A DNA stretch of 64,000 bases. Origin: Cenococcum geophilum 1.58. Taxonomy: Eukaryota; Ascomycota; Dothideomycetes; Gloniales; Gloniaceae. Made by a program: the position numbers and the translations under genes. Where the stretch lies: positions 124,001 through 188,000 of the forward strand of contig KV748247.1 of assembly GCA_001692895.1 (NCBI GenBank), written 5' to 3'. Below, piece after piece: positions 12,596-24,826 of this stretch (the stretch's first letter is position 1; each line of letters begins with the position of its first letter). The notes beneath the pieces are model-generated. The model worked only from the letters and a program-made list of their open reading frames with translations. It did not search any database and was not told where the DNA came from.

Positions 12596-14500
12596 CTATA
12601 ATAGTATAAGCTTAGATAAGTAGAATACGACTAGGTAAAGGAGACCGTCATTACCTATCTAGAAAAGGACGCCTACATTAACATAGTCTAAGGAGTTAGT
12701 TTAAGATAAAGTTATTATCCTAGTGTAAAGTAAGCTAGAATAGGTGCTTTAGTGAAGGTATTTTTAAGGTCTTAGAACGCCTTCTCGCATTTAGGCGTTT
12801 AGGTAAAGCCTAGGTACGTTTTTCTTCCTTTTATAGAAAGACCCTTTATTTACATTATTACTATAAGTAGTACTACTACGCCTAAGAAGTTATATATAAA
12901 TTTTTAATAGAAGTTAGTAAAACTAAAAAAGGCTTATATATCCTTAATGCAGTTAGAGGCTTACTATTTAGTAATTATATATACTTTCTTAGGGTCTATA
13001 CAGACACGCTTAATAGTAATAATTAGTTTAAGATATTTTATTTCTATAACTAAGAATTCGCATTTCTTTAAATTAATATAAAGTCCTATATCCTTAAGGC
13101 GCTGTAGAACCTTTTAAACGTATTTAGTATACTTAAAAGGGTTATTATTATAAATAAGTATGTCGTCTAGGTACGTAGAGTAGAAGTTATTAAGGTAGTT
13201 CTATAAGGCGTTATTAATATAGCTTTAAAAGGTGCTTGGGCTGTTATATATGCTAAAGAGTATAACGGTATATTTAAATTGGCCGAAGCGTAATACAAAT
13301 ACGGTTTTTTATTTATTACCTTCCTATATTTAGAGATAGTTAAAGGCGGCAATAATATTAAGTTTAGTATAGATTTTAGCTTAACTAAGCCGCTTAAGGG
13401 TCTTACGTATAAGCAGTACTAAGTATTAGTTTTTAATCGTAATAGCATTAAATCCTCTATAGTTAACATAGAATTAAATACCTCCTTTTAGTTTCTTAGC
13501 AAAAAAAATAGGAGTAGCTGCTAGTAACATGCTAGGACGAATAAATCCTTTAGTAAGGTGCTTATTAATATACTTTTTTATAACTAAAAGTTTATCTTTT
13601 AATATTAGGTAGGGTCTCTTATAAGGTAGCATTTTTCCTTATTTAATATTAATAGTATAGTTATTAGGTCGATATAGGGGGAGTATATTTACGCCCTTTT
13701 GCAAGTATATATTGGTAAAGTTATAGTACCTCTTAAGGAGGAGCTTGCGGAGTTCTTTATTAGTAAGTCCTTTTTTAAGCTTTATAAACTTCTTAAAGTC
13801 TAAAGGTAAAAGTCTATAGAGTTTTATAGGGGCGTTATCTTCTAAAAGGTTAATTATATCTATCCTATTACTATAGAGGACGTAGTCCTATTCTTTATTA
13901 AGCTTATATAGTCGTAATTAGGAAGCTATAGCGACGGTTTAGCCTTTCCTACGTACTATATAGTAGAAGGCTAGGGCATTTATATAGTAGTAGTTAGTTA
14001 TAGGTAGGGTAATAAGGGGTTCTATAGGTTAATATCCTAAGAAGTAAATAGAGGCGGCTAGGCTATACCCTAGGCAAGTCTCTCTACAGTATTTAGAGTT
14101 AAAGGTTACTTCTCTCTTCTTCTAGTTAATAGTAGGGTTATATTATTTAAGTTAATTTATTTTAAGAATAATAGGGTAGTTAGTAAGTAGTATAATATAG
14201 GCCTAGAGTTCTTCCTAATGCCTATTTATATCTAAGTAGAGTTATACTATATAAGTAATCTTTTATATAGTATAACTACTATTAGCAAGTTATAGGGCGC
14301 GGGCTTTAGTAAGGGGTAAGGTAGGTAGGTTATAAGTATATATAAATTAGGTATCTATAAATTTATTAATAGCTTCGCAATTAATTATAGAACAGCTTTT
14401 ATAATTTTTTTTTTTGCAGTAGTTCCTATTATAGGTAAAACTATCTATTTCCGTCTATTTATCTTTACTAAGTTATTTATTAAATAAGCCAATATATAGA
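12596..14500 (-). pseudogene. pol: pol of gypsy E: protease/RT and partial RNase H
   Basis: On the minus strand RT reads ATPIFFAKKLKGG, F-Y-V-N-Y-R (normally CVDYR), AKIYTKLNIIAAFN, then the active site STYLDDILIYNNN with intact D-D, and LYINLKKCEF. Next follow the NFY.KFIYNF and PILAYFTLG segments of the connection/RNase H start. The frame is interrupted by TAG/TAA at Gln/Trp positions. The element stops at VVFYLSKL followed by unrelated sequence. The open piece at 13167-13352 is in another frame and is not the protein. Confidence 0.87.
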
Positions 14501-14639
14501 TCCCTCCGTCATTAGGGTGTCCTAACCTATAACTTAGAGCTAGGACTTAGCGTTTTTCGCTTTTATATCCAACTCTACTACTATTACTACGTCTTTATTT
14601 TATATAGTAGTAGTATATAATAATATATTTAGTATTTGG

Positions 14640-16290
14640 GGTATTAGGCTAGGTATTAGGCGGCGGCTACTAAACCTAGCTATTAGGTAGTTTAGGTTAT
14701 CGTAATAGTAGCCTTTTTAACAGCATTTATAGCAGTGTTCTAGTTTCTAGAGTAGCTTATACTCTCTATTTAAGAGTTTTTGTAGGAAGGTTAGTATAGA
14801 GAAACCAATATTAGCTCTAGTAGCACTTAAGGTAGTAGGCGTTAGTGGCTTAGTATATAGGTTTAATAGGTCTAGGAGGCTTTTATAAAGAGGTCTTTAG
14901 GTAAAGGTTAGTAGTAGTAATCTAATTTAGTTGTTGTTTAATCTTCTATAGAGCTACTATTATATTATAAATATCATTATAGTTATAACTAGCGGCTGCG
15001 TAACTAAGGCAATAAGTAACTTTTTTAAGATGGTCCTTTTAGTCTTTGGTATTATCTTAGGCGAGGGCTTTAGTATATTCCTAGAATTTAATATAAAATT
15101 TATTAAATAATTTAGTAGAGTTTATTTTTAGGGTACGTAGTTTAGCTTAGCTAGTGGCTAATTGGTTATAGTTATAGTATATTAGGTTAAGATTATTAAG
15201 AACTTTTTAGTAGGACTGCTACTTCTAGGGGCTATTAGTCTCCTATTAGGTAAAGAGTCTGTTAAATAGTATACCCTTTATTTACCCAATAATGTAACCA
15301 ATCTTAGTATCTTCTATAGGAAAAAGGTAGGCGCTCTAGGTTAGTTTTTTACGGATTTGCATCTTCTAATAGCTATATTTCTTGCGGTCTCCCTAGAAGA
15401 CTAAGGGATTAGGGTAACGTATATTAGACCCTATAGTAGCAGCTTAGGTTTAATTATTATAGCTTTTATTATTACTGCTTTAGTAGGGATTTCTATTAGG
15501 TAAGGCTGCTTAGCGCTAACCCTTTATTAAGTATTAAGTAGGTAAAGTTACTAGGGGCGTAGAGACTTAGGTAGCGTTATATGCAGTAAAGAGGTGTCTA
15601 GCGTTATTATAAATATGCTCATTAAGCTAAGATTATAGGTATTTAATTATACCGTCTTTTTTAGTAACCGTAGTAATAAGTGTAATCTTAGCCTTCTTTA
15701 ACCGTTAAACGTCGCGTTTAGATATAGGGAGGTTATCTTTAGTCTCTTAGCGTATATTGTTAGCGAGCGCCTTATAAGCTTATAGGTCTTAAATAATATC
15801 GCGATCTTAGGCAGTACGCATTTTAGCTTATATAAGCTTTAGGTAGTAGTTCTATAAAAGGCAATAGTATTTATTAAGTTCTTATGCTACCTTTTTTATA
15901 AACGTCTTAGTGTCTTCTATTTTAATTTTAATAGGTAATAGCTCTTCCGCTTACTTATTTGTAGTTATATAGTTAATAAAGGATAAGACATTATCGATAT
16001 CTACCTTATTAAGGCCGTTGTAATCTTTTAAGCCACTAGGCTTCCCCTTAGGGGTTAAGGCTAGGGCTAATAAGTTAAATTCTCCTAGGGTTAATTAGCG
16101 GCGTAGGTTAAGTATAGGTATTAAATTGTTCTTTAGGTTTAATATAGTAGCTAGTAAGGAATATTATCTTACTATTATGGGTTCCTTAGAAGTATAGAGT
16201 AGAGTAACTTATAGACACGCTGCTTTTAGCAGCGCCTACAGTATTATAAAGACGTAGAATTGGTCGTAGGCTAAATATTAGTAGTAAAAA
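14640..16290 (-). pseudogene. gag: gag of gypsy E with zinc-knuckle remnant
   Basis: On the minus strand near 14745-14700 the sequence reads C-Y-K-C-C-stop-K-G-Y-Y-Y-D-N. This is a CCHC zinc knuckle in which the His is now Tyr and the last Cys is lost. The His-to-Tyr change (CAC to TAC) is the expected RIP change. Upstream gag sequence extends toward about 16290 with many stops. The region contains the words LALTPKG and DYNGLNKVD, typical of the gag C-half in such elements, but I did not identify further domains. Confidence 0.65.
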
Positions 16291-16497
16291 AAGGCGCAAC
16301 GTAATATTATAGGACGGGGGTAGTGGTTTTAGAGCGTATGTATTTAAGGAGTCTATAAGATATTACGCAATTAATTATAAGGGTTAAGGGCGTAAGGAGG
16401 TAATATACCTACGCGTAGCTAATATAAGCTATACGTAAGGTGTATGTAAGAGTACGGGGTTCTCCTATAGAGGCCCCCACGGTAGGGTTCCGTGACA
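16290..16497 (-). repeat. putative 5' LTR / leader of gypsy E
   Basis: The right end reads, on the minus strand, TGTCACGGAACCC, a typical TG start. The next 200 bases are higher in CG than the neighbours. No second LTR copy remains in the window because the 3' end is truncated, so the inner boundary is a guess. Confidence 0.4.
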
Positions 16498-16559
16498 GCA
16501 TTAGATGGAAATGCTTACCTATACTATATACTAACTCCTTAGGGAAAAGAATCCTATAC

Positions 16560-17650
16560 TTAGTAGGTTAGGGCGCTTCGCCGACTAGTTTATAAAATAG
16601 GGAACACTATACTTATTACAAAAACTAGCTTTAGTAAAAGTATTATATTCTATACTTTCTTAGTCTTAACTAGCTAGATTATAATACAGCTTATCCTATT
16701 AGGTAAGCTAGGGGAGAAATAGGTTAAGTTAATTTATTAATACCCTAGTATAAACCTATATTTAATATTAGCGGATATAAAATTCTAGAACCCTTAACTG
16801 CTTAAGGATATTAAGAACGGTGTATATACCTATATACTACTTAGACTAGAGTAAGCTATATCTTCTAAATTTTAGAAGATTCTATAGGATCTATCCTTCT
16901 AGTATTAAGTTGGACTAGTAGCTATTAATAAGTATTATATACTCTACTAGTAGAAAGAGTTTTAGAGCAACTTTATTTTAATTTATAAGCTACGCCGATC
17001 TCTCCTATTAAGTATTATTTTCTTTAGCTGCTCTATAACTATAGATATTAAAATAGAGTAAGTAGTAAAAAAAATTGTAGGTTTTAGCTAGAGGGAACCA
17101 AACTGGGTATATTAGAGATTATTTATACATTAATTAACTAACCGGATATCTTAATTTATATATTTCTAATACTAAAAGGAAAGATAAACTGCTATAAGCA
17201 GTTATACTTCTTACTTAACTAAGCAGTTAAGTCTTTAGGCGGTAGCTTAACCCCTTAAAAAATTCTAAAAATAATTATATTTCTTAACGGTAGAAGACGT
17301 ATTGTAATAGTCTTTTAGTACCTTAAGGAGTCTCTTATCTAGAAGGGCTATATAGCGCGTCTTATAAACCTATAACGGGACTAGCCCAGTTATAGTAGGA
17401 ATGTCTTAGTGAAACACTTAATAGATAAATTCCGACGCTTTAATCAAATTTTATTAAAGTTTATTAAAGACCGCATACGTATATACGCACGCATTGACCA
17501 CTAAGCCACTAACTATTTAATTATACGATTCTCTTATTATTCCTCTCTCTTCTTTACGCAACGTCTTGTTCTTAGCGAGAGCTATATACCCTTAGATTTA
17601 GATAGAATTTATATTATTCCTTTAAATCTTCCCTAAAGCCTCTTCGCGCC
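16560..17650 (+). pseudogene. RecQ-like DNA helicase, N-terminal half
   Basis: RecQ helicases are 3'-5' ATP-dependent DNA unwinding enzymes; in fungi many copies sit in repeat-rich or subtelomeric DNA. Here motif I (Walker A) reads T-S-F-S-K-S where family members have T-G-F-G-K-S; both Gly-to-Ser changes are G-to-A. Motif II is D-E-x-H-like: V-A-I-N-K-Y-Y-I-L at about 16920. Motif III follows as SIIFFSCSITIDIK. At about 17290 IIFLNGRRRIVIVF marks the start of the second RecA-like domain. In-frame stops at Gln/Trp positions. The gene is cut at 17650 by chromovirus F and resumes at 24827. Whether it was a host gene or element cargo is unknown. Confidence 0.75.
17646..17650. repeat. 5-bp target-site duplication of F, left copy (GCGCC)
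   Basis: GCGCC directly precedes the 5' LTR and is repeated directly after the 3' LTR at 24822-24826. Five bases is the usual duplication of Ty3/gypsy integrases. Confidence 0.93.
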
Positions 17651-17842
17651 TATTACGGTACTATAACACGTAACCTAGACAGGGAGCCTAGTCAGGGGTT
17701 CGGTTAAGGACTTAGCGTTATAACGCGTATATATTGCGCCTTTACCTCCTATATATACCTCTCCTCTTCTCCTTAGCTTAGTATCTTGGTAATATAGTAT
17801 TCTATAAGCTTCGGTTTAGAGGCATTTATATAAGCCGTAACA
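17651..17842 (+). repeat. 5' LTR of chromovirus F (192 bp)
   Basis: Matches 24630-24821 along its full length with scattered transitions. Terminal inverted bases TRTTACGG..CCGTAAYA. A TATATATACCTCTCC stretch near 17750 could hold the promoter. Confidence 0.95.
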
Positions 17843-17949
17843 TTATACTAAGCTTACCCTATATTGCCTGGGAAGGCCTTAATAATATCCTACCCTAAAA
17901 GAAACTTCGTCTGCAACGACGCGTTAATACGCTATACTTAGATACCAAA

Positions 17950-19200
17950 ACAACTCTATATTACCTAGGAAGGCCTAGATAATATCCCACCTTATAAGCT
18001 AGATAGGACTAGACCTATACCCCCAGAATTAAAACTAAAGCATATAATATTAATAAACCCTAAAAAGCTAACAATGACACCTAAAGCTAGCTTATTTAAA
18101 AGAGCTACCTCTACCTAAGAGGAACCTAAGATCCAATTAGGATTAGAAATTAAAGATAATAATAACGTCGTAGACATACGTAAGCAGATTCGCGCCCTTA
18201 TAGCCAACTAGGAAGCTAATTGTCTAAAGGTAAGAAATATATAAGAGACTCTATAAGAGATCCTAGAAAGCCTTACAGCCCTATAAAATAGCCCGACTTC
18301 CTCTTCTTAAAGCCCTAGCTAACCTATTTACTCTACTAAGTATAATATACTAGGGAGTACGGATATAATAATAAAGTAATTAAAGTCCGTTAAGCTCCTT
18401 AACCCCCTACTACTAGCTAATAGGATAAACCCTACCTTTAAGAATTAGAGGATTTAAGTACAAGGAAAGTTCTATATTAATTATAACTATTTTCTTTCTA
18501 AAGAAGCCAAAATGCTCTACCTCTTTAGTTAAACCACTAGGGACGCCCAACGGCACCTTTAAGCTAAGTTTAAGGACAATTCCCCTGTCCAATTTATATC
18601 TGTTAATAAGATAATATAGCACCTAGCTGCTATCTATATTAACCTAAACAAAATATAGGATGCCTAGTATAACTATAATCGCCTAATAATAAAACTAAAC
18701 CAACCCTTTACTAAGTTCTAAACTCAATTCCTACACCTTATAGGAGAAGGCTAAGTCCCCCTTAAAAATTACCGATTAGACCTATATAATAAACTAATAA
18801 TTAGGCTGCAAGAGAAGATTATAGTAACCTTAAATAACCTACCAAACTATAAAAGACTCGCGGCTCGTTGCCTATTATTAAATTTAGAACTAAAGCGAAT
18901 TAACGCCCGCCCTAATTAGTAGAAGCGACCCTAGAACCCGTTAACTACACCTATAGGAGCTAGAGTAGAAAGACAAGTTACAGCAGCCCTTGCTCTAAAA
19001 GCGGTTACTACTATATATCCGCGAGCCTCGCCTAACCGACTATATACTACGCCCTTAACTAGTAATCGCCGCAATACCCTAATTAACCCTACTACGGTTA
19101 TATGTTACAACTGCGATAAGGATAGTTACGTTATCTTATCTTGCCCAGAGCTAAAGGATATAGGCGATATTAAGGAGATAGAGAAAGAAGAGACATCCAA
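17950..19200 (+). pseudogene. gag: gag of chromovirus F with CCHC zinc knuckle
   Basis: The coding remnant ends in a zinc knuckle at 19103-19144, reading C-Y-N-C-D-K-D-S-Y-V-I-L-S-C. The Cys residues are kept, while the expected G-H pair reads S-Y, both changes explained by RIP (GGT to AGT, CAC to TAC). Upstream lies a capsid-like portion around 18400-18900. The start codon was not determined. The open piece on the opposite strand at 18413-18622 is a shadow. Confidence 0.85.
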
Positions 19201-19289
19201 CAAGTTAAGAAAAGAAGAACCCTAGGGAAAAACTCCCCCCTAAGGTACCCTATTAATCTTAAAGAAATTAATCTAAGTTAGTTAATAAG

Positions 19290-20948
19290 TGGAAAACACT
19301 TTATAGTTCTATATCTAGTATCTTAAAATAGATATAGTATTAATATAACCGCCCTTATTAACACTAAAGCAAATAGTTTTACCTTTATAAATACTGCCTA
19401 TATAAATAACGTTACTAAGTTTCTAAATATAAAAGCTACTAAACTAGAGAAGCCTATCTAAGTAAGAGGATATAACGGTTAGGCTAGTAAGCTAGTTACC
19501 TACGTCCTAAAGTTATATATCGCTCTTAACGGATAATGCTAGTACGGTATTCCCTTTTATATCCTAAACCTAAGGTCCTATAATATAATCCTTAGCCGAA
19601 AATAGATATCCTATTTTAATATTTGGCTAAATATATAATAAAGACAATTTATCTGGCTAGAGGATAGACCAAAATTACCTTCCTTTATTAGGGAAATCCG
19701 AACCAACTATAAGACACTAGCCGTAAGGGCTAACCCTACCTGTTAGTAGGATGTTAGGGACCGCGACCTAGCCTTTGCCTAAGAAGATGCCTATTACAAG
19801 GCCAGAAGGAACTCTTTTATACCAATAAAGATACTCCCTTAAAGCGCTATAGTTAATAAAGACTCTATATACGGCAGCGGGATAAATAATAACGTAGATA
19901 ACGTCTAAATTACGTAGATTTAACTAATATGGAAGAGAACATACTAATAGGATATAAGAGATAACCTCCGAAAGATATAACAGAAGCTAAAAGGAGTAAT
20001 AATAACGCTTTTACCCTAGAAGCCCCTAAGGTCCGGTATACCCCTATTGTCACGTAACCCCCCTATAGTAGATATTGCGGTAATTAGCGCTATAGCATTC
20101 TACTTTAATATATACAGGAGGGACAACGAGGTCTTTATAACTAGCTTATATAAAATTAACTAGATTATTAATAAGAGAGAAGAAAAGCTAGCTAAGGAAA
20201 CTAATAAGAAACTAGTTAAACGTCTCCTTTCTACTATTTATACGGGATATAAGAATGCATTCTTAAAGGCGGCTTTAGATAAGTTACCTCCTTACCAGAC
20301 GTATAATTATAAAATTTAATTAAAAGCCAATAAATTGCTAGGATATAGCCCTCTATACTAATAATTAATGAATAAGCTAAAAGTAATAAAGCAGTACTTA
20401 ATTAAGAACCTTAATAAAGGTTTTATCGAGCTAAGCTAAGCCCCTTTTACTTCCCCTATCTTATTTATAAAAAGCTTAATAAAGGCCTTCGTTTCTGTAT
20501 TGACTATTAAAAGCTAAACGCTATAACTTAAAAGGATTAGTATCCTATTCTTTTAATTAATGAGACTCTTATACGTCTAAGCTAGGTAAAAATCTTTACC
20601 AAACTTAATATCCGCCAAGCTTTCCACTAAATTAGGATAGACCCTATATCTAAAAATTTAATAATATTCTATACCTATTACGGGTTCTATAAATATAAAG
20701 TCCTTCCTTTTAAACTAATAAATAGGCTAGCTATATACTAAAGGTATATAAATAATGTCCTTTTTAACTACCTTAATAAATTCTACACAGTATACCTAGA
20801 CAATATCCTTATATACTTAGACAATAAACTTAAGTATAGAGTTTATATAAAGAAGGTCCTAGAGAGACTACAGAATATAGGCTTATAAGTTAATATTAAG
20901 AAATGCGAATTTAGAGTAAAACGTATAAAGTACCTTAGGTTTATTATT
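19290..20948 (+). pseudogene. pol: pol of chromovirus F, part 1: protease and RT up to LINE insertion
   Basis: Protease at about 19370-19560 reads SFTFINTAYINNVTKFLNI; the catalytic D-T-G appears as N-T-A. RT starts near 20370 and has FTSPILFIKK, F-C-I-D-Y, KLNAI, the active-site block TVYLDNILIYLDN (YLDD changed to YLDN), and VNIKKCEF. At IKYLGFII the sequence is broken at 20948 by a minus-strand LINE and resumes, in the same frame, at 22017. Confidence 0.92.
20936..20948. repeat. 13-bp target-site duplication of LINE 1, left copy
   Basis: taggtttattatt occurs here and again at 22004-22016. Removing the LINE and one copy restores the RT reading frame of chromovirus F. Confidence 0.93.
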
Positions 20949-22003
20949 TTTTATTTTTTATTTTTTTTATATCCGTTGTATTATACTACGTACAATACTG
21001 CGCATGCAGCCTCTAGGCTATGGCGCTATAGTTCTATATATATAAATCCTTTCTAGGCAGCTTAATATGTACTAGTAGCTATATCCTAGTAGTTTATAAA
21101 TCCCTAAGCTAGGGATTTACAGCTTCCTAATAAGATACTAGGTTGCTAACAACTATTAGGTAGTGAGAAAACGATAGGAAAATAGAAGAAAAAATTAGAA
21201 TAAAATTATAAATAATCCTAACGCCTGTCCCTGTCCTTTTTATAGTTCATTTCTGTCCTTTTGCTTTCTATAGTCTATCTACTAGGACTTTAGTAGGAGT
21301 TGCCTCCTTCTAGAGATCCTTCTGCTCTTAGCCACTTCCCAGTAGCTATTTTTGTCCTACTTAAGAATAGAAAAAGCGCCCTTCTTCCTTTCTTTATACA
21401 AAAAAGCTTCTCTAAGGAGAGAGAAGAGCCTATTTGTCTTTGTATTTCCTTTTTATCTTTCTAATGTAGTCTGCATTCTAGTAAGAGGTGCGTAGGGGTT
21501 TGTACCGCGGTATAGTCCTTAAAGCATCTACCTTCTTTATCCTTCCCTATTGTTTTAGAGAAGGATTTAAAGAAGCCTTTTCCTAGTTTTAGTTGAAAGA
21601 AAGCTGATTGTAGCTTTTTAGGATATTTATCCTTAGTAGCTTTAAAAGAGAAAGGGTAGTTTCCTTACAGATTCTAGTATAGTGTTTTCCTTTGCTTTTG
21701 TTCTGTTGCTAATTGTTTTTCCACTATTCTAGTATCTTTTCTCTTGCTTGTTTCCCTAGGTGGGCTAGGGAAGAATAAGAAGATTGTATTTTTCTTCTAG
21801 AGAGGCCCTTTTTAGCTAGTTTATCTACTATTTCATTTCCGTAAATTCCTAGGTAGCTAGGGACCCAATAGAAGTTAATAGAGATATTCCTACTAGCTAG
21901 ATAGGAACAGCTTTGCGTAATTTTAAAGACTAGTTCTTGCCCTCCTATAAGAGAATTAAGCTGTAATCTCTTAATAGCCGCTTGGCTATCTATAAAGATA
22001 TAA
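20949..22003 (-). mobile_element. LINE copy 1 (Tad1-like), 5'-truncated, 1,055 bp
   Basis: Minus-strand, 5'-truncated non-LTR retrotransposon. Its 3' end is on the left: a T-rich run (poly-A tail on the minus strand, with interspersed T) followed by atatccgttg. It shares its sequence with 38434 onward and, inverted, with the end of 27509-29727. It retains only the end of the RNase H domain and the 3' untranslated region. It is flanked by a perfect 13-bp duplication. Confidence 0.93.
21740..22003 (-). pseudogene. LINE 1 RNase H, C-terminal fragment
   Basis: On the minus strand the sequence reads ..S.AAIKRL.LN, SSYLAS, INFYWVPSYLGIYGNEIVDKLAKKGL, the end of a LINE-type RNase H with its conserved GNE.AD-type motif (here GNEIVD). 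The rest of ORF2 was never inserted (5' truncation). Confidence 0.75.
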
Positions 22004-22016
22004 TAGGTTTATTATT

Positions 22017-24330
22017 ACTACAGAAGAAATTAAAGTTAATCCTAAGAAGGTTAAAGTAATCTGTAACTAGAAACCCCCTTATACCATAAAAGGGATCTAG
22101 TTCTTCCTTAATTTTTATAACTTTTACTACCGGTTTATCCGTAACTATGGAGTTATAGCTAAGCCTCTTATATAACTTATCCAGAAAGATACGCCTTTTA
22201 CCTTTAATAGTAACTATATAGAAGCCTTTAAAGAGTTAAAAGAGCGGCTTATTTCTTCTTTAATCCTTTATTACTATAACCTAGATCTTAAATTAATGTT
22301 AGAAACGGATGCTTCTAACGGAGTTATAGTAGGAATCCTATTACAGCTATATTAGGACGATGAATAGTACCCTATTACCTTCTTCTTAAAAACAATAGAC
22401 CTAGCTAAGTATAACTATAAAATACACGATAAAGAAATGCTAGCTATTATTTAATTGCTGTCCTAATAGCGCGCGGAGCTTAAAGGTATAAACTTCTGGA
22501 TTAAGATATATATAGATTATAAGGCCCTAAAGTACTTTATAACTATAAAACAGCTTATTAAATAATAAGCCTAGTAAGCTAAAGTACTCTTCTAATTCTT
22601 TTTTATAATTATATATTATTCTAGTAAGTAAAACTCTAAGGCTAATACCCTATCTTAAAAAGAATAAGATATAAGACCCTAGGATAAGCTAAAGACCTAA
22701 TACCGGACGCGCGCGCTTCTCTATCCTAAACAGCTTAACCCACGGATCCTTAAAGAGCTAGACTTCTAGTAAAACAAGCTAGCACTAATAAAGGAGTCTT
22801 TAGACAAACTAATAGGGCTAATTAACTACCTCTTAACTATAAACCGCATGGCTAACGCCCTAAAGGCCCTCCGCGATTAAGCTATAAGAAAAGACCCTAA
22901 TTTTAAAACAGAGGAAGGATTGCTCCTATATTAAGAGCAGCTTATAGTCCCTAACGTTAATAATCTACGGACTAAACTAATTCGCGAAGCCTATTACTAA
23001 GTCTCTATAGTATACCCTAGCAAGAATAAGACCTATAAAATTATTAGCAGCCGCTACTACTAGCCTAGAATAGCTATAGATATTAATTAATATATATAGA
23101 ACTACGACAACTACTAAAGAGCTATAATCCTACGAAATAAGACCCTAGGACTACTAAAACCGCTTTTAATACTAGAGCGCCCCTAGTAGTATATCTTTAT
23201 AGACTTTTATAAACTACCTATAGACCGTAACGGATATGATATAGTTATAATCCTAGTTAACTACTTTAGCAAGCGCCTATTTTTAATCCCCTACCATAAG
23301 AATATTAATACTAAAGAGGCGGCCCGGCTATATATCTACTATGTCTACTAAATTTACAGACCGCTAGATACTATTATATCTAATTATAGGGCGTAGTTTA
23401 TATTAGCCTTTTAGAACAAGTTTACCTAAATCCTAAGCATTAAGCTAAAGCTCTTTATAGCGTATTACCCTCAGATAGACGATTAGACAGAGATTATAAA
23501 TTAATATTTAGACTAGAGACTCCAGCCCTTTATTAACTACTTCTAGGATAACTAGTTTAAACTACTCCCCCTAATAGACTATACCTAAGCGACCCTACCC
23601 TATAACTCCATAGGGTTTGCCCCTATTTAGCTAGAAATAGGCTACTTACCCTATATAAGCTTTAACTGGAAAAGACTAGAAGAACCCTAGACTATATATA
23701 AGAAACTATTTTATAGTAAGGCCTAATAATATGCTAAACGCTTAGAAGAGGCCTAGATAATAGCCTATAAGAACTTAGAAAAAGCCTAGAGGTTAATAAA
23801 ACAGTAAGTAAACAAACACCGCTAGGAACCTAACTTTGCCCCTAGTAATAGGGTCTAGGTTATAATAAAGACTTAGAAGACTAAGCAGCCTAGCTATAAG
23901 CTAGACTATTAGATAGTAGGACTATATAAGGTTCTAGAGAAAGTAGGCAACTTATATAAAGTAAAGCTCCCAGATTTAATTAGAGTTTACCTTATTTTCT
24001 TACTGGATAAGTTATAAAAAGCTATAAGTAACCTATTACCTGGGCAGAAGAATAAGCCTCCCCTACCAATTTAAGTTGGTAGCGATAATAAATAAGAAGT
24101 TAAGGAAATACTAGTATATAAGCTAGTGCGAGGAGTGCTAAAATACTATATTTAATAAAAGGGCTATAACCTAGACCTAACCTAGTACCCCGCTTAGAAC
24201 TTTATAGGCTACCCCTAAAAGCTTAAGGAGTTTTATAATTAATACCCTAACTTACCTAGACCTCTAAAGTACCTAGATAAGTAGATAAAATATTAATATA
24301 ATAGGGACGATAAGTTACCGAAAGAGTATA
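22017..24330 (+). pseudogene. pol: pol of chromovirus F, part 2: RT end, RNase H, integrase, chromodomain
   Basis: Resumes in frame as TTEEIKVNPKKVK. RNase H at about 22290-22680 has LETDASNGVIVGILL and VYTDYKALKYF-like sequence. Integrase at about 23000-23900 contains YIFIDFYKLPIDRNGYDIV, the IISNYRA segment (normally SDRG) and ..YYPQIDDxTEI, with Asp changed to Asn. At about 24110-24300 a chromodomain reads VYKLVRGVLKYYI.xKGYNLDLT.YPAxNF. Stops stand at Gln/Trp positions. Confidence 0.92.
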
Positions 24331-24613
24331 AAGATAAGAATGCCCCAAGGCCTAAGGAACGAAGCCTACTATAATATACGGCCACCTAAATTTGCGCGTT
24401 ATATGAGACCTTTAGATGTCCAGGAACTTTAACTGCCGGTTAAAGTTCTCTAATTAGCCAGATCCTTACCAAGAGTTTTAGCGGCTACCCTTTCCACTTT
24501 AGCGCTCCTACGTGACCTACGGTCGCTTTATATACTTAGTCTAAATATATTTACATTTCCTTTTCTTTAGTTTTACTTCGTTTCTAATAAAGCCTAAGGG
24601 TAGGCATTCTTTT

Positions 24614-24629
24614 AAAGGGGGGGGGGTAA
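24614..24629 (+). other. G-rich polypurine tract of chromovirus F
   Basis: AAAGGGGGGGGGGTAA directly before the 3' LTR. This is the expected plus-strand primer site and stands out in AT-rich surroundings. A near-identical word recurs in both Crypton-like units (54010, 57508). Confidence 0.85.
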
Positions 24630-24821
24630 TATTACGGCACTGTAACGCATAACCTAGATAGGGAGCCTAGTTAGGGGTTTAGCTAAGGACTTAGCGTTAT
24701 AACGCGTATATATTACGCCTCTACCTCCTATATATACCTCTCCTCTTCTTCTTAGCTTAGTATCTTGGTAATATAGTATTCTACAAGCTTTGGTTTAGAG
24801 GCATTTGTACAAGCCGTAATA
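24630..24821 (+). repeat. 3' LTR of chromovirus F (192 bp)
   Basis: Full-length partner of 17651-17842, followed by target duplication GCGCC at 24822-24826. Confidence 0.95.
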
Positions 24822-24826
24822 GCGCC

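Larger units (their letters stand above)
12596..16497 (-). mobile_element. Ty3/gypsy retrotransposon E, 3'-truncated
   Basis: Minus-strand gypsy element. Its 5' end at 16497 reads TGTCACGG on the minus strand, a plausible LTR start. Then come gag with a zinc knuckle, protease, RT and the beginning of RNase H. It ends near 12596, just after the FYSKKL-like RNase H segment, so most of RNase H, all of integrase and the 3' LTR are missing. A target duplication could not be found. Confidence 0.8.
17651..24821 (+). mobile_element. Ty3/gypsy chromovirus F, complete with both LTRs
   Basis: Structurally complete element of 7,171 bp including a nested LINE. LTRs of 192 bp each start TATTACGG and end CCGTAACA/CCGTAATA. 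The 5-bp target duplication GCGCC is intact at 17646-17650 and 24822-24826. The insertion splits a RecQ-like helicase gene. Internal order is gag (CCHC), protease, RT, RNase H, integrase, chromodomain, G-rich polypurine tract. All frames are RIP-mutated. Confidence 0.96.
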
